Positions 1-6,583 of a stretch of DNA of 11,287 bases are shown here, one piece after another (within the stretch, counting starts at the first letter, position 1; the number at the start of each line of letters is the position of its first letter). Origin of the DNA: CAG-917 sp051883555 (GTDB taxonomy: Bacteria; Bacillota; Clostridia; Christensenellales; CAG-917); assembly GCA_051883555.1 (NCBI GenBank), contig JBJETY010000022.1, positions 1-11,287 of the forward strand, written 5' to 3'. The notes beneath the pieces were generated by a model. It was not told the DNA's origin and ran no database searches. It saw only the letters and a list, made by a program, of their open reading frames with translations. The translations under genes were made by a program, and so were the position numbers.

Positions 1-1289
1 GAAACCGTTCTGATTGCATACGGAAATTCTTCTTCACTTGGCAAAACAGGTTCCAAGCTGCGTTCCGCAAGAGCACCGTGACCGATTTCACGACGTCCAG
101 GAGTTTTGAGCGGTTTTGCTTCTCCCGTAGAATAGCCCGGCATATTGTACTGATGCATATATCTCTTATAGCAATCGTCGTCTAAACCTTCGAGCTTCTG
201 AACTTCGCTTATCGTACCTAAGGTACAAGTTGTCATAGCCTGAGTCTGTCCTCTCGTAAATACTGCGCTGCCGTGAACTCTAGGGAGCATTCCGACTTCA
301 CACCATATAGGGCGGATTTCCGTAAGTTTTCTGCCGTCAGGACGAACGCCGTCGTTCAAAATCTTTGCACGAACCTTTTCTTTTTTCAAATAGTACAAAG
401 AGTCGAGAATAAATTTCTTTTTCTTTTCGATATCGTTCCATTCGTCGGCAAAGTGCTCTAAAACGTCGTTGTTCAATTCCTCTTCGCGGCTGTCTCTTTC
501 ATATCTGTCAAACGCTTCGAGAACGTAATCCATCTTTTCGCTTGCATATGCTCTGACCGCCGTATCGATTTCTTCAGGGATTTTTTCAAGCTCAATATTT
601 GCTTTAGGCTTTCCGATTTCTTTCTGAATAGATTCGATAAACGCAACGATTTTCTTGATTTCTTCGTGACCAAACATAATAGCGCCGAGCATTTCTTGTT
701 CGGTAATTACGCTTGCGCCTGCTTCAACCATCATTATAGCGTCTTTCGTACCTGCAAGAGCAAGATTAAGTCTTGACTTTTCACGCTGTTCGCAGTCAGG
801 GTTGATAACGTATTTGCCGTCAACCATACCGACGATAACCGAACCCGTAGGGCCTGCAAAAGGAATATCGGAAATCGAAAGAGCGATTGAGGAACCGACC
901 ATACCCCATACTTCAGGAGGATTGTTAGTATCCACGCTGAGAACGGTAGCTATAACCGTTACGTCGTTATAAAATCCCTTTGGAAAGAGCGGACGAAGCG
1001 GACGGTCGATAAGTCTTGACGTAAGAATTGCCTTATCGGAAGGTCTGCCTTCTCTCTTTTTGAAACCGCCCGGTATTTTACCGACGGCATACATTTTTTC
1101 TTCAAAGTCTACTCCGAGCGGAAAATAATCCATTCCTTCTCTCGGTGCTTTCGCCATTGTGGCGTTAACCATAACCGCCGTATCGCCGCAACGAACGATA
1201 CAAGAGCCGTTTGCTTGCGAGCAATAAGCTCCCGTTTCAACAATAACTTCTTTCCCGCCTATTGTTGTTTTGAAAATTTTCTTTTCCAT
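1..1289 (-). CDS. pnp: Polyribonucleotide nucleotidyltransferase (PNPase), 3' end cut by the window edge
   Basis: PNPase degrades RNA 3' to 5' by phosphorolysis and can add tails; it forms a trimeric cytoplasmic ring. I read 429 codons in frame from the ATG at 1289-1287 down to position 3, with no stop. The start is set by an AGGAGA Shine-Dalgarno a few bases upstream. The first RNase PH domain is clear: CGDTAVMVNATMAKAPREG near residues 34-52, GKIPGGFKKREGRPS near 70-84 and SRLIDRPLRPLFPKGF near 91-106. The helical linker follows, and the last visible residues (GRREIGHGALAER, then LEPVLPSEEEFPYAIRTVS) open the second RNase PH domain. The catalytic aspartates of the second PH domain and the KH and S1 domains lie outside the window; the family is about 700 aa. 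It sits directly after rpsO, as in many bacteria, but behind a terminator, so it probably also has its own promoter. Confidence 0.97.
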   Translation of the reverse strand, partial: MEKKIFKTTIGGKEVIVETGAYCSQANGSCIVRCGDTAVMVNATMAKAPREGMDYFPLGVDFEEKMYAVGKIPGGFKKREGRPSDKAILTSRLIDRPLRPLFPKGFYNDVTVIATVLSVDTNNPPEVWGMVGSSIALSISDIPFAGPTGSVIVGMVDGKYVINPDCEQREKSRLNLALAGTKDAIMMVEAGASVITEQEMLGAIMFGHEEIKKIVAFIESIQKEIGKPKANIELEKIPEEIDTAVRAYASEKMDYVLEAFDRYERDSREEELNNDVLEHFADEWNDIEKKKKFILDSLYYLKKEKVRAKILNDGVRPDGRKLTEIRPIWCEVGMLPRVHGSAVFTRGQTQAMTTCTLGTISEVQKLEGLDDDCYKRYMHQYNMPGYSTGEAKPLKTPGRREIGHGALAERSLEPVLPSEEEFPYAIRTV

Positions 1290-1329
1290 GTTTTCTCCTT
1301 TCTGGTTATTCTCATCATAACCTATTTTT

Positions 1330-1357
1330 TATATACGATTCACATATATACAGTTAA
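1330..1357 (-). promoter_or_regulatory. Possible pnp promoter
   Basis: In the 103-bp gap between rpsO and pnp the minus strand reads TTAACT (1357-1352), a 16-bp spacer, then TATATA (1335-1330). A TATAAA with an 18-bp spacer overlaps it. The -35 match is weak and the region is AT-rich, so this is only a candidate. It is plausible because a strong terminator separates rpsO from pnp. Confidence 0.3.
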
Positions 1358-1362
1358 TGCAC

Positions 1363-1387
1363 AAAAAAAGGGGCAATTATAGCCCCT
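1363..1387 (-). terminator. Rho-independent terminator after rpsO
   Basis: Six bases after the rpsO stop codon the minus strand forms a perfect 6-bp stem, AGGGGC / GCCCCT, with a 7-base loop (TATAATT), followed by a run of seven T. This is a standard intrinsic terminator. It should end most rpsO transcripts or limit read-through into pnp, similar in position to the rpsO-pnp intercistronic terminator of other bacteria. Confidence 0.88.
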
Positions 1388-1392
1388 GTTTT

Positions 1393-1656
1393 TTACTTTC
1401 TGAGTCCTAATTCGTTAATTAAAGCTCTGTATCTTTCGATATCAGTCTTTTTAAGGTACTCTAAAAGGTTTCTTCTTTGTCCAACCATCATAAGCAAACC
1501 TCTGCGGCTGTGATGGTCTTTTTTATGAACCTTCAAATGTTCCGTAAGTTCGGCAATGCGTTCCGTAAGCAAAGCGACCTGAACTTCAGGTGAACCCGTG
1601 TCGCCTTCTTTACGACCGAATTTCGTTATAATTTCTTGTTTTCTTGCTTTATCCAT
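1393..1656 (-). CDS. rpsO: 30S ribosomal protein S15
   Basis: S15 is a primary binder of 16S rRNA; it organises the central domain of the small subunit and contributes to a bridge with the large subunit. The 87-residue product is close to the usual 88-89. Family signatures are DTGSPEVQVALLTERI at residues 19-34 and KDHHSRRGLL at 46-55, followed by GQRRNLLEYL. The ATG has a strong AGGAGG Shine-Dalgarno eight bases upstream. The gene is transcribed alone from a good promoter and ends at a clear terminator, with pnp next downstream. Upstream lies hemZ rather than the truB-ribF pair that often precedes rpsO in Firmicutes. S15 commonly represses its own translation through a folded leader; the leader here has candidate pairing, listed separately. 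Confidence 0.98.
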   Translation of the reverse strand: MDKARKQEIITKFGRKEGDTGSPEVQVALLTERIAELTEHLKVHKKDHHSRRGLLMMVGQRRNLLEYLKKTDIERYRALINELGLRK

Positions 1657-1686
1657 TTTTTACTCCTCCTGTGGATAATTAATTCG

Positions 1687-1730
1687 CTTCAATCAATGTA
1701 AAGCCTCGGAGATTGGCTTAACTTTGAAAG
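1687..1730 (-). promoter_or_regulatory. Candidate structured leader of rpsO (possible S15 autoregulatory site)
   Basis: The predicted rpsO leader is about 80 nt. On the minus strand a hairpin AAGCC / GGCTT (1719-1701) has a 9-base loop containing AATCTCC. A downstream GATTG (1694-1690) can pair with CAATC in the hairpin, giving a pseudoknot option. An outer helix CTTTCAA / TTGAAG (1730-1724 with 1692-1687, one bulge) could instead enclose the hairpin. The loop CTCC can also pair with GGAG of the Shine-Dalgarno. S15 leaders in other bacteria use competing folds of this kind with differing architectures. The pairing is seen; the S15 function is inferred. Confidence 0.35.
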
Positions 1731-1741
1731 AGTACTGTAAG

Positions 1742-1770
1742 ATTTTACCACATCGCATTTAAATTGTAAA
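1742..1770 (-). promoter_or_regulatory. rpsO promoter
   Basis: The minus strand reads TTTACA (1770-1765), exactly 17 bp, then TAAAAT (1747-1742). Both boxes match the housekeeping sigma consensus at 5 of 6 positions. Transcription would begin near 1735, giving a leader of about 80 nt before the rpsO ATG. Confidence 0.72.
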
Positions 1771-1803
1771 CCGAATGACAGCCCAATTTTAAAATTTATA
1801 AAT

Positions 1804-1846
1804 ATATTTTGTAGACATATTTTGTCGACGCTTTATTATATTTTGT
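1804..1846. repeat. Three copies of ATATTTTGT upstream of the rpsO promoter
   Basis: The plus-strand 9-mer ATATTTTGT occurs at 1804-1812, 1817-1825 and 1838-1846, spaced 13 and 21 bp. The middle copy sits between GTAGAC and GTCGAC, which form an imperfect inverted repeat. The cluster ends 34 bp upstream of the rpsO -35 box, so it could be a binding site or a chance AT-rich cluster. The rest of 1771-1957 holds one further dyad, an AATTTATAAATT palindrome at 1899-1910 flanked by CGGC / GCCG, and no gene that I can recognise. Confidence 0.35.
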
Positions 1847-1957
1847 CTGCCGTTTTATCTGCGCACAATTTGCCGCTATATACGTTTTCGGCTGGCTGAA
1901 TTTATAAATTTCCCGCCGCAAAGGCAATCGACGATTTCAAACTTTACTCTATATTTT

Positions 1958-2049
1958 GAGAAACTTTAAAACTTCTCTATGAGAAACTTTGAAACTTCTC
2001 TATGAGAAACTTCGAAACTTCTCTATGAGAAACTTCGAAATTGCTCTAC
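1958..2049 (-). repeat. Tandem 23-bp repeat array (four units) downstream of hemZ
   Basis: Four head-to-tail 23-bp units occupy 1958-1980, 1981-2003, 2004-2026 and 2027-2049. A decayed partial fifth unit lies at about 1935-1957. Read on the minus strand, each unit is a 20-base near-palindrome (GAGAAGTTTCGAAGTTTCTC in the best copy) plus an ATA linker. As RNA from the minus strand each unit can fold into an 8-bp hairpin with two G-U pairs and a 4-base loop. On the plus strand those two positions are A-C mismatches. Differences among the first three units fall only in the loop (TCGA, TCAA, TTAA). The array begins 28 bp after the hemZ stop, so it would lie in the hemZ mRNA trailer. No ordinary hemZ terminator is visible, and the array might act in 3'-end formation or mRNA stability. 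Confidence 0.9.
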
Positions 2050-2074
2050 TGAAATTTATTTGATTTTGTACGAT

Positions 2075-3481
2075 TTATTTCTTTTCCCAAAATTCCAGCT
2101 GTCCGTTCAACATTTCGTCGAATCTGGCGACGTAATCCGAAGGCTCTTTACAATTAGCCTGTCGCTCAATAAGATTTTTGCTTTTTGTAAATTTCTTAGA
2201 TATCGCACCTGCGCCCGCTGCCATAATCGACGTATCTTCTTCCATAATGTCTACGTTATATACGCAAAACTTTTTAGGTTTGGAATACCCTACGTTTTCA
2301 AGATTTCCTGACGTATATTTTTGTCTGTACATATAATAAGGCATATATCCCTTTGCCGTAAGTTTGAAATATGCATAATCGACCATCTGTGCAGCTATCG
2401 CCATATCCGTCTTTTCGTATCCGTCGGTTTTTAACTTCGAGCCGTTTTTTAAATATAAAGTATGGACGGTTATATTTTCGGGATTTAATTCTATAGCTTT
2501 ATCGACGCTGTTTTTAAAATCGTCAAAGGTTTCACCGGGGAGCATTGCTATCAAGTCCATATTGACGTCAAACTTTTTTCTGACGATATTATAAGCATTG
2601 TAAACGTCCTCAACGGTATGAGCTCTTCCGATAGCGTCAAGAGTTTTTTGATTGAACGTCTGCGGATTGACCGACACTCTCGTAACTTTTGCTCTTTTCA
2701 TAACTTTTACGACTTCTTTGTTTATGGTATCGGGTCTACCCGCTTCAACAGTAAATTCCTTTTGTCTGAAATTAAGCAAAGAAAGAATTTCTTTAAGATT
2801 TTTTGCGCCGAGCGACGTAGGAGTTCCACCGCCGACGTATACGGCTCTGACTGTAAGCCTTCTTTCTTTAACAAGCCTTTTTATCTGCATTATTTCCTTT
2901 TTCAAACAATCGATATAAGGACGGATAACGTCTTTTTGTTTGGAAATAGGTCTCGAAATAAAACTGCAATATGCGCAACGCGTCGGACAAAAAGGAATAT
3001 TCACAAAAACGTCGATTTCACTGTCGGGATTTGTATTCCTAATAAATCTTTGATTGTTTACCACGCTTTCGATTAAATGGACTTTTTCTCCGTAAACCGA
3101 AAATTCCTTCAAAAAAATTTCTTTTGCGTCAACGCCCAACTCCAAGAAATATTTAGTAGGTCTTATACCGGTAAGACAACCGTACGGCAAACTTGTTTTG
3201 GACAAAAAACAAAGTGTACGATAAAGCGCAACTTTAAGATGCCGCTTTACCTGCCTTTTTAATTCCATCTCGTTTTTCGCATCAAGAATAAACGTATAAA
3301 TCTTTTTAAATTTATCAAAAAAATCGCTCGTCAAAACAACTTTTAATTCATCGTTATCGATGTCGGCTTCCAATTTCAAATAATTGTCGTCCCCTTCCGT
3401 CACGTGCGGATAAAAGGCTCTGAACAATTCCCTCAAATCGCTGTCGTAATTCGGTTGGTTATGCGAAAAATTAAGTTTCAT
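2075..3481 (-). CDS. hemZ: HemZ-family radical SAM protein (coproporphyrinogen dehydrogenase-like)
   Basis: HemZ proteins are radical SAM enzymes related to HemN and HemW, annotated as oxygen-independent coproporphyrinogen III dehydrogenases. The 4Fe-4S motif is NIPFCPTRCAYCSF, with Cys165, Cys169 and Cys172. GGGTPTSL (217-224) is the SAM-binding glycine-rich motif. LTGIRPTK at 103-110 in the N-terminal extension is a HemZ hallmark that separates it from HemN and HemW. The motif is CxxxCxxC without the fourth cysteine of HemN (CxxxCxxCxC). Length is 468 aa, slightly under the roughly 480-500 usual for the family. The ATG follows GGAG at normal spacing. The gene has its own promoter 325 bp after the MBL gene, and its trailer carries the 23-bp repeat array. 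No other haem gene is visible, so the true substrate in this organism is uncertain. Confidence 0.9.
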   Translation of the reverse strand: MKLNFSHNQPNYDSDLRELFRAFYPHVTEGDDNYLKLEADIDNDELKVVLTSDFFDKFKKIYTFILDAKNEMELKRQVKRHLKVALYRTLCFLSKTSLPYGCLTGIRPTKYFLELGVDAKEIFLKEFSVYGEKVHLIESVVNNQRFIRNTNPDSEIDVFVNIPFCPTRCAYCSFISRPISKQKDVIRPYIDCLKKEIMQIKRLVKERRLTVRAVYVGGGTPTSLGAKNLKEILSLLNFRQKEFTVEAGRPDTINKEVVKVMKRAKVTRVSVNPQTFNQKTLDAIGRAHTVEDVYNAYNIVRKKFDVNMDLIAMLPGETFDDFKNSVDKAIELNPENITVHTLYLKNGSKLKTDGYEKTDMAIAAQMVDYAYFKLTAKGYMPYYMYRQKYTSGNLENVGYSKPKKFCVYNVDIMEEDTSIMAAGAGAISKKFTKSKNLIERQANCKEPSDYVARFDEMLNGQLEFWEKK

Positions 3482-3536
3482 TTTATCTCCGAGTCTGTGT
3501 GAACAACTAATTCTTGTAAAATAAAATAAAATCGTT

Positions 3537-3564
3537 TTTGACGTAACGAGTTTGGCGTAACGAT
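3537..3564 (-). repeat. 14-bp direct repeat over the predicted hemZ transcription start
   Basis: The plus strand has two adjacent 14-mers, TTTGACGTAACGAG (3537-3550) and TTTGGCGTAACGAT (3551-3564), identical at 12 of 14 positions. They lie immediately downstream of the hemZ -10 box and span the predicted start site near 3558. AACGAT at 3559-3564 is also the inverse of ATCGTT at 3531-3536. Direct repeats in this position are typical of repressor operators, but no regulator is known. Confidence 0.5.
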
Positions 3565-3593
3565 ATTATATAGTATTTTTCTTTATAAAGCAA
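3565..3593 (-). promoter_or_regulatory. Probable hemZ promoter
   Basis: The minus strand reads TTGCTT (3593-3588), 17 bp, then a perfect TATAAT (3570-3565). The -35 box keeps only TTG. Transcription would start near an A at 3558 and give a leader of about 77 nt. This is the best promoter in the 325-bp gap between the MBL gene and hemZ. Confidence 0.6.
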
Positions 3594-3672
3594 CAGCAAA
3601 TCATTTACATTTAAACTATTATACTTAAAAATTAAAAACATTTTTAAACGTAAAACTATTTTGACGCTATAT

Positions 3673-3738
3673 TTTCCGCTATAAAATTTGATTATTACCA
3701 TATAAAATTTTAATTATGATTTTACAAATAAGCGGAAA
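3673..3738. repeat. Inverted repeat TTTCCGCT / AGCGGAAA with a 50-bp centre
   Basis: Perfect 8-bp arms lie at 3673-3680 and 3731-3738. The centre is almost pure AT and contains two direct copies of ATAAAATTT (3681-3689 and 3702-3710). The GC-containing arms stand out from the surroundings. The element lies between the end of the MBL gene and the hemZ promoter; its function is unknown. No gene is visible in the 325 bp of 3482-3806. Confidence 0.45.
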
Positions 3739-3753
3739 CGTTTTAGAGAATTT

Positions 3754-3776
3754 AAAAAATTTGAAATTAAATTTCA
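3754..3776 (-). terminator. Weak candidate terminator after the MBL gene
   Basis: About 30 bases after the MBL stop the minus strand forms TGAAAT / ATTTCA (6 bp, 3-base loop), followed by AA and six T. The stem has only one G-C pair, so it would be a weak intrinsic terminator. It is the only candidate before the hemZ promoter. Confidence 0.35.
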
Positions 3777-3806
3777 GTATTCTCGTTTCGTGGTTAATAA
3801 GGCGGA

Positions 3807-4418
3807 CTATTCAAAATTAATAGGATTAATGTTTCTCTCTTCTGAAAGAGTCGTCGCCTCGCCGTGACCGGGAAATACCTTATAATCGCCGCTCAATGCA
3901 AACAGCTTATTTACTATCGAATCTTTCAGTTCGACAAAATTTCCGTCGTAAAAATCGTATCTGCCGTAAGAGCCGTTCATCAGCGTATCGCCGCTGAAAA
4001 GGACGTCGCCCGCTATATAACAAATACCGCCTTTAGAATGTCCGGGGGTCCATATAGTTTTAACTTCGATTCCGCAAATATCCAGCGTTTCGCCGCCGTC
4101 AAGAAGCACGTCGGCTTTTACCGGATTTAGTTTTACTCCCGCAAGAGACGCCATACTGCGATAACTGTTCAGCTTATCTTCGTCAAGTCTGTGGCAATAA
4201 ACTTTTGCGCCCTTGCTTTGAAGAAAACTTGCCCCGTTAATATGGTCAAAATGTCCGTGCGTAAGAAGAACGGCCTCGATTTTTACGTTGCGGCGTACTC
4301 CTTCAAGATAAAGTCCGTCTCCGTCGTCGCCCGGGTCCACGATAAACCCTTTGTCGCCCTCGTAAACCAAATAGGTGTTTGTGCCTATAACGGACGTCAG
4401 AAAAGCTTCTATTTGCAT
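3807..4418 (-). CDS. Metallo-beta-lactamase-fold hydrolase (glyoxalase II-like)
   Basis: This is a cytoplasmic two-metal hydrolase of the YcbL/GloB-like group. Such proteins are usually annotated as hydroxyacylglutathione hydrolases or MBL-fold metallohydrolases; the physiological thioester substrate is often unknown. All expected metal ligands are visible in 203 residues: the HxHxDH motif in LLTHGHFDH (His54, His56, Asp58, His59), His127 in TPGHSKGG, Asp144 in FSGDTL and His185 in FPGHGE. The length fits the single-domain form without the C-terminal glutathione-binding domain of classical glyoxalase II. The ATG starts 2 bp after the rel stop, and its AAGGAG Shine-Dalgarno lies in the last rel codons, so translation is probably coupled. 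An MBL gene in this position is frequent in clostridial rel loci. Confidence 0.92.
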   Translation of the reverse strand: MQIEAFLTSVIGTNTYLVYEGDKGFIVDPGDDGDGLYLEGVRRNVKIEAVLLTHGHFDHINGASFLQSKGAKVYCHRLDEDKLNSYRSMASLAGVKLNPVKADVLLDGGETLDICGIEVKTIWTPGHSKGGICYIAGDVLFSGDTLMNGSYGRYDFYDGNFVELKDSIVNKLFALSGDYKVFPGHGEATTLSEERNINPINFE

Positions 4419-4420
4419 AG

Positions 4421-6583
4421 TTATCTCCTTATGGCTAAAATTCCTTGAAGCGATAAAAGTTTCCTTGTCAACTCGTCAAGTTCGGTAGTCTTTTTAATTT
4501 CAACCGTCACGACAAGTTCCGCCGTGTCGTCTTTTTTGTTAAGAATTACGTTTAACGCGCAAATCTGCATCTTTAAAGCCGCAATGGCAGCCGTAACGGA
4601 CGCTAACATTCCCGATTTGTTTTCGCAAGAAATTTTAATAGTCGCCTGATAGCTGTCTTTAATGGCAAAAGTATCCCAGGTAGCTTCGATAAGCCTTTCA
4701 GGTTCCATTGACTTAAGGTTAGGACAATCTGCCCTATGCACGGATACGCCTCTGCCTCTCGATATATAACCTACGATTTTATCACCCGGAACAGGCGAAC
4801 AACAATGAGAAAGTCGCACGGAAAAATCCGCAAAACCTTTTATCAATACGCCGCTTTTCGACGGATGTTGACGCTTCTCTTCCTTTTCATGCACAAATTC
4901 GCCGTCGTTTAACGGTGCTTTTGCCGCAACTTCGTGAGCATGCGCTTTGAACATATCGATAAGCTTTATAAGCACTTGGTTGGTCGTAATACCACCGTAT
5001 CCGACAGCCGAATAAAGGTCGTCAAGCGTTGCACACGACTGACGTTGAAGAAGATTTTCAAGCGCGTTTGGAGTCTGCATCAAATCGGAAAGACTATACC
5101 CGCGGTGACGCGCTTCACGCTCTAACATATCCTTTCCGCGTTTGACGTTTTCTTCTTTCATTTCGCGTTTGAAATACGACCTGATTTTCGATTTAGCAGA
5201 AGCGGTATGAGCAAAACTGAGCCAGTCACGGCTAGGTCCTTTCGACGCTTCAGACGTGAGAATCTCAACAATGTCTCCGTTTTGCAACGCAGTTGACAGC
5301 GGTACGATTTTTTTGTTTATCCTTGCCCCTACGCACTTATTGCCGATTGCCGAGTGAATCTTATAAGCAAGGTCGATAGGCGTTGAGCCTTCAGGCAAGT
5401 CGTAAACGTCACCTTTCGGCGTAAAAACGAATACTTCGTCGTCAAAAACGTTAATTTTAACGGAATCCATGAAATCCCGAGCGCCAACGACGTCTTTTTC
5501 GGCGTCCATAACTTCGCGAAGCCATCTTACCTTTTCGTCCAAAACGGTATCAGCAGTGCTCGTTCTGCCCTCTTTGTATTTCCAGTGGGCGGCGACGCCG
5601 TATTCTGCGATTCGATGCATTTCTTTCGTTCTTATCTGAACTTCGAACGTCTTTCCGTATTGAGTCATAACGGTCGTATGAAGAGACTGATAGTTGTTCG
5701 CTTTCGGTACGGCAATATAGTCTTTTACTCTGTTAGGAATAGGCTTCCACATAGTATGAATCTGACCGAGCATCGTATAACACTCTTTAATGTCGTTTAC
5801 GATAATTCTTACGGCAAGCAAATCGTAAATCTGGTCGATATCGATATTCAAATTACGCATCTTTTTGAATATGGAATAAAAATGTTTAGACCTGCTGCTT
5901 ACTTCGCCGTCTATACCCAATTCATCGAGTTTGGCATGAATTTGCGAACAAATGTTATTCAAAAATTCTTCACGCTCGGAATTATTTTCCTTAACGTAAT
6001 TTACGATATAATTATACTCTTTAGGATAAATATAGCTCATTGCTATATCTTCGAGTTCGCATTTAAAAAAGGAAATACCGAGTCTGCCTGCAAGGGGCGC
6101 ATAAATTTCCAAAGTTTCTTTTGCTATCGACTGTTGCTTTTCAGGCGGTTGAAAAGAAAGCGAACGCATGTTATGCAATCTGTCCGCAAATTTAATTATG
6201 ATAACTCGGAGGTCTTTTGCCATGGCAAAAAACATCTTCCTGAAATTTTCCGCCTGTGCGTCTTCGGAAGTCGAAAATTTAAGCTTGTCAAGTTTTGTTA
6301 CGCCCTGAACGAGTTGCAAAATTTCATCGCCAAACTCTTCCGAAATCTGTTCGGCAGTTACAGGCGTATCTTCAAGCACGTCATGCAAAAACGCCGCAAT
6401 AGTGGTTTGCGCGTCAAACCCTATTTCAGCCACAATCTGAGCGACGGCTGCCGGATGAGTTATATACGGCTCGCCGCTTTTTCTCACCTGCCCTTCATGA
6501 GCGACGGAGGCAAATTCATACGCCTTTTTTATCTGCTCATAGTTTTCGGGAAAATAATCTTTAAGTTTTTCGATATCAAACAT
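4421..6583 (-). CDS. rel: Bifunctional (p)ppGpp synthetase/hydrolase Rel
   Basis: Rel makes and degrades the stringent-response alarmone (p)ppGpp and senses amino acid starvation on the ribosome. The 720 residues show the full long RelA/SpoT architecture. The N-terminal HD hydrolase has its metal-site residues (about Arg34 in QVRKSG, His43 in THP, HD at 67-68 in FLHDVLEDT, Asp134 in FADRLHNMR). The synthetase has YDLLAVR near 253-259, YQSLHTTV and FEVQIRT. RVKD near 285-288 is the RxKD form found in bifunctional enzymes, not the ExDD of synthetase-only RelA. A TGS domain (about 376-443), the HCCSPVPGDKIVGYISRGRG segment (about 594-613) and a C-terminal ACT domain follow. Both activities should be intact. 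The ATG overlaps the recJ stop by 8 bp and has AAGGAG inside recJ, indicating one operon. Confidence 0.97.
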   Translation of the reverse strand: MFDIEKLKDYFPENYEQIKKAYEFASVAHEGQVRKSGEPYITHPAAVAQIVAEIGFDAQTTIAAFLHDVLEDTPVTAEQISEEFGDEILQLVQGVTKLDKLKFSTSEDAQAENFRKMFFAMAKDLRVIIIKFADRLHNMRSLSFQPPEKQQSIAKETLEIYAPLAGRLGISFFKCELEDIAMSYIYPKEYNYIVNYVKENNSEREEFLNNICSQIHAKLDELGIDGEVSSRSKHFYSIFKKMRNLNIDIDQIYDLLAVRIIVNDIKECYTMLGQIHTMWKPIPNRVKDYIAVPKANNYQSLHTTVMTQYGKTFEVQIRTKEMHRIAEYGVAAHWKYKEGRTSTADTVLDEKVRWLREVMDAEKDVVGARDFMDSVKINVFDDEVFVFTPKGDVYDLPEGSTPIDLAYKIHSAIGNKCVGARINKKIVPLSTALQNGDIVEILTSEASKGPSRDWLSFAHTASAKSKIRSYFKREMKEENVKRGKDMLEREARHRGYSLSDLMQTPNALENLLQRQSCATLDDLYSAVGYGGITTNQVLIKLIDMFKAHAHEVAAKAPLNDGEFVHEKEEKRQHPSKSGVLIKGFADFSVRLSHCCSPVPGDKIVGYISRGRGVSVHRADCPNLKSMEPERLIEATWDTFAIKDSYQATIKISCENKSGMLASVTAAIAALKMQICALNVILNKKDDTAELVVTVEIKKTTELDELTRKLLSLQGILAIRR

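Noticed and set aside
273..673. Short open frames on both strands within 273-673
   Set aside because: They overlap the continuous pnp reading frame, which carries PNPase motifs throughout.
1899..1910. AATTTATAAATT palindrome flanked by CGGC/GCCG as a hemZ terminator
   Set aside because: No T-run follows on the minus strand, and the GC arms are only 4 bp with unpaired bases inside.
1958..2049. CRISPR array
   Set aside because: The units are directly head to tail with only a fixed ATA linker, so there are no variable spacers; there are also no cas genes.
2618..3076. Plus-strand open frame of 152 codons opposite hemZ
   Set aside because: It is antisense to the radical SAM motifs of hemZ and has no sensible protein features; it is a shadow frame.
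3507..3701. Minus-strand open frame of 64 codons upstream of hemZ
   Set aside because: The product is a low-complexity Ile/Lys/Leu/Tyr-rich sequence from AT-rich DNA with no good ribosome site, and the proposed hemZ promoter falls inside it.
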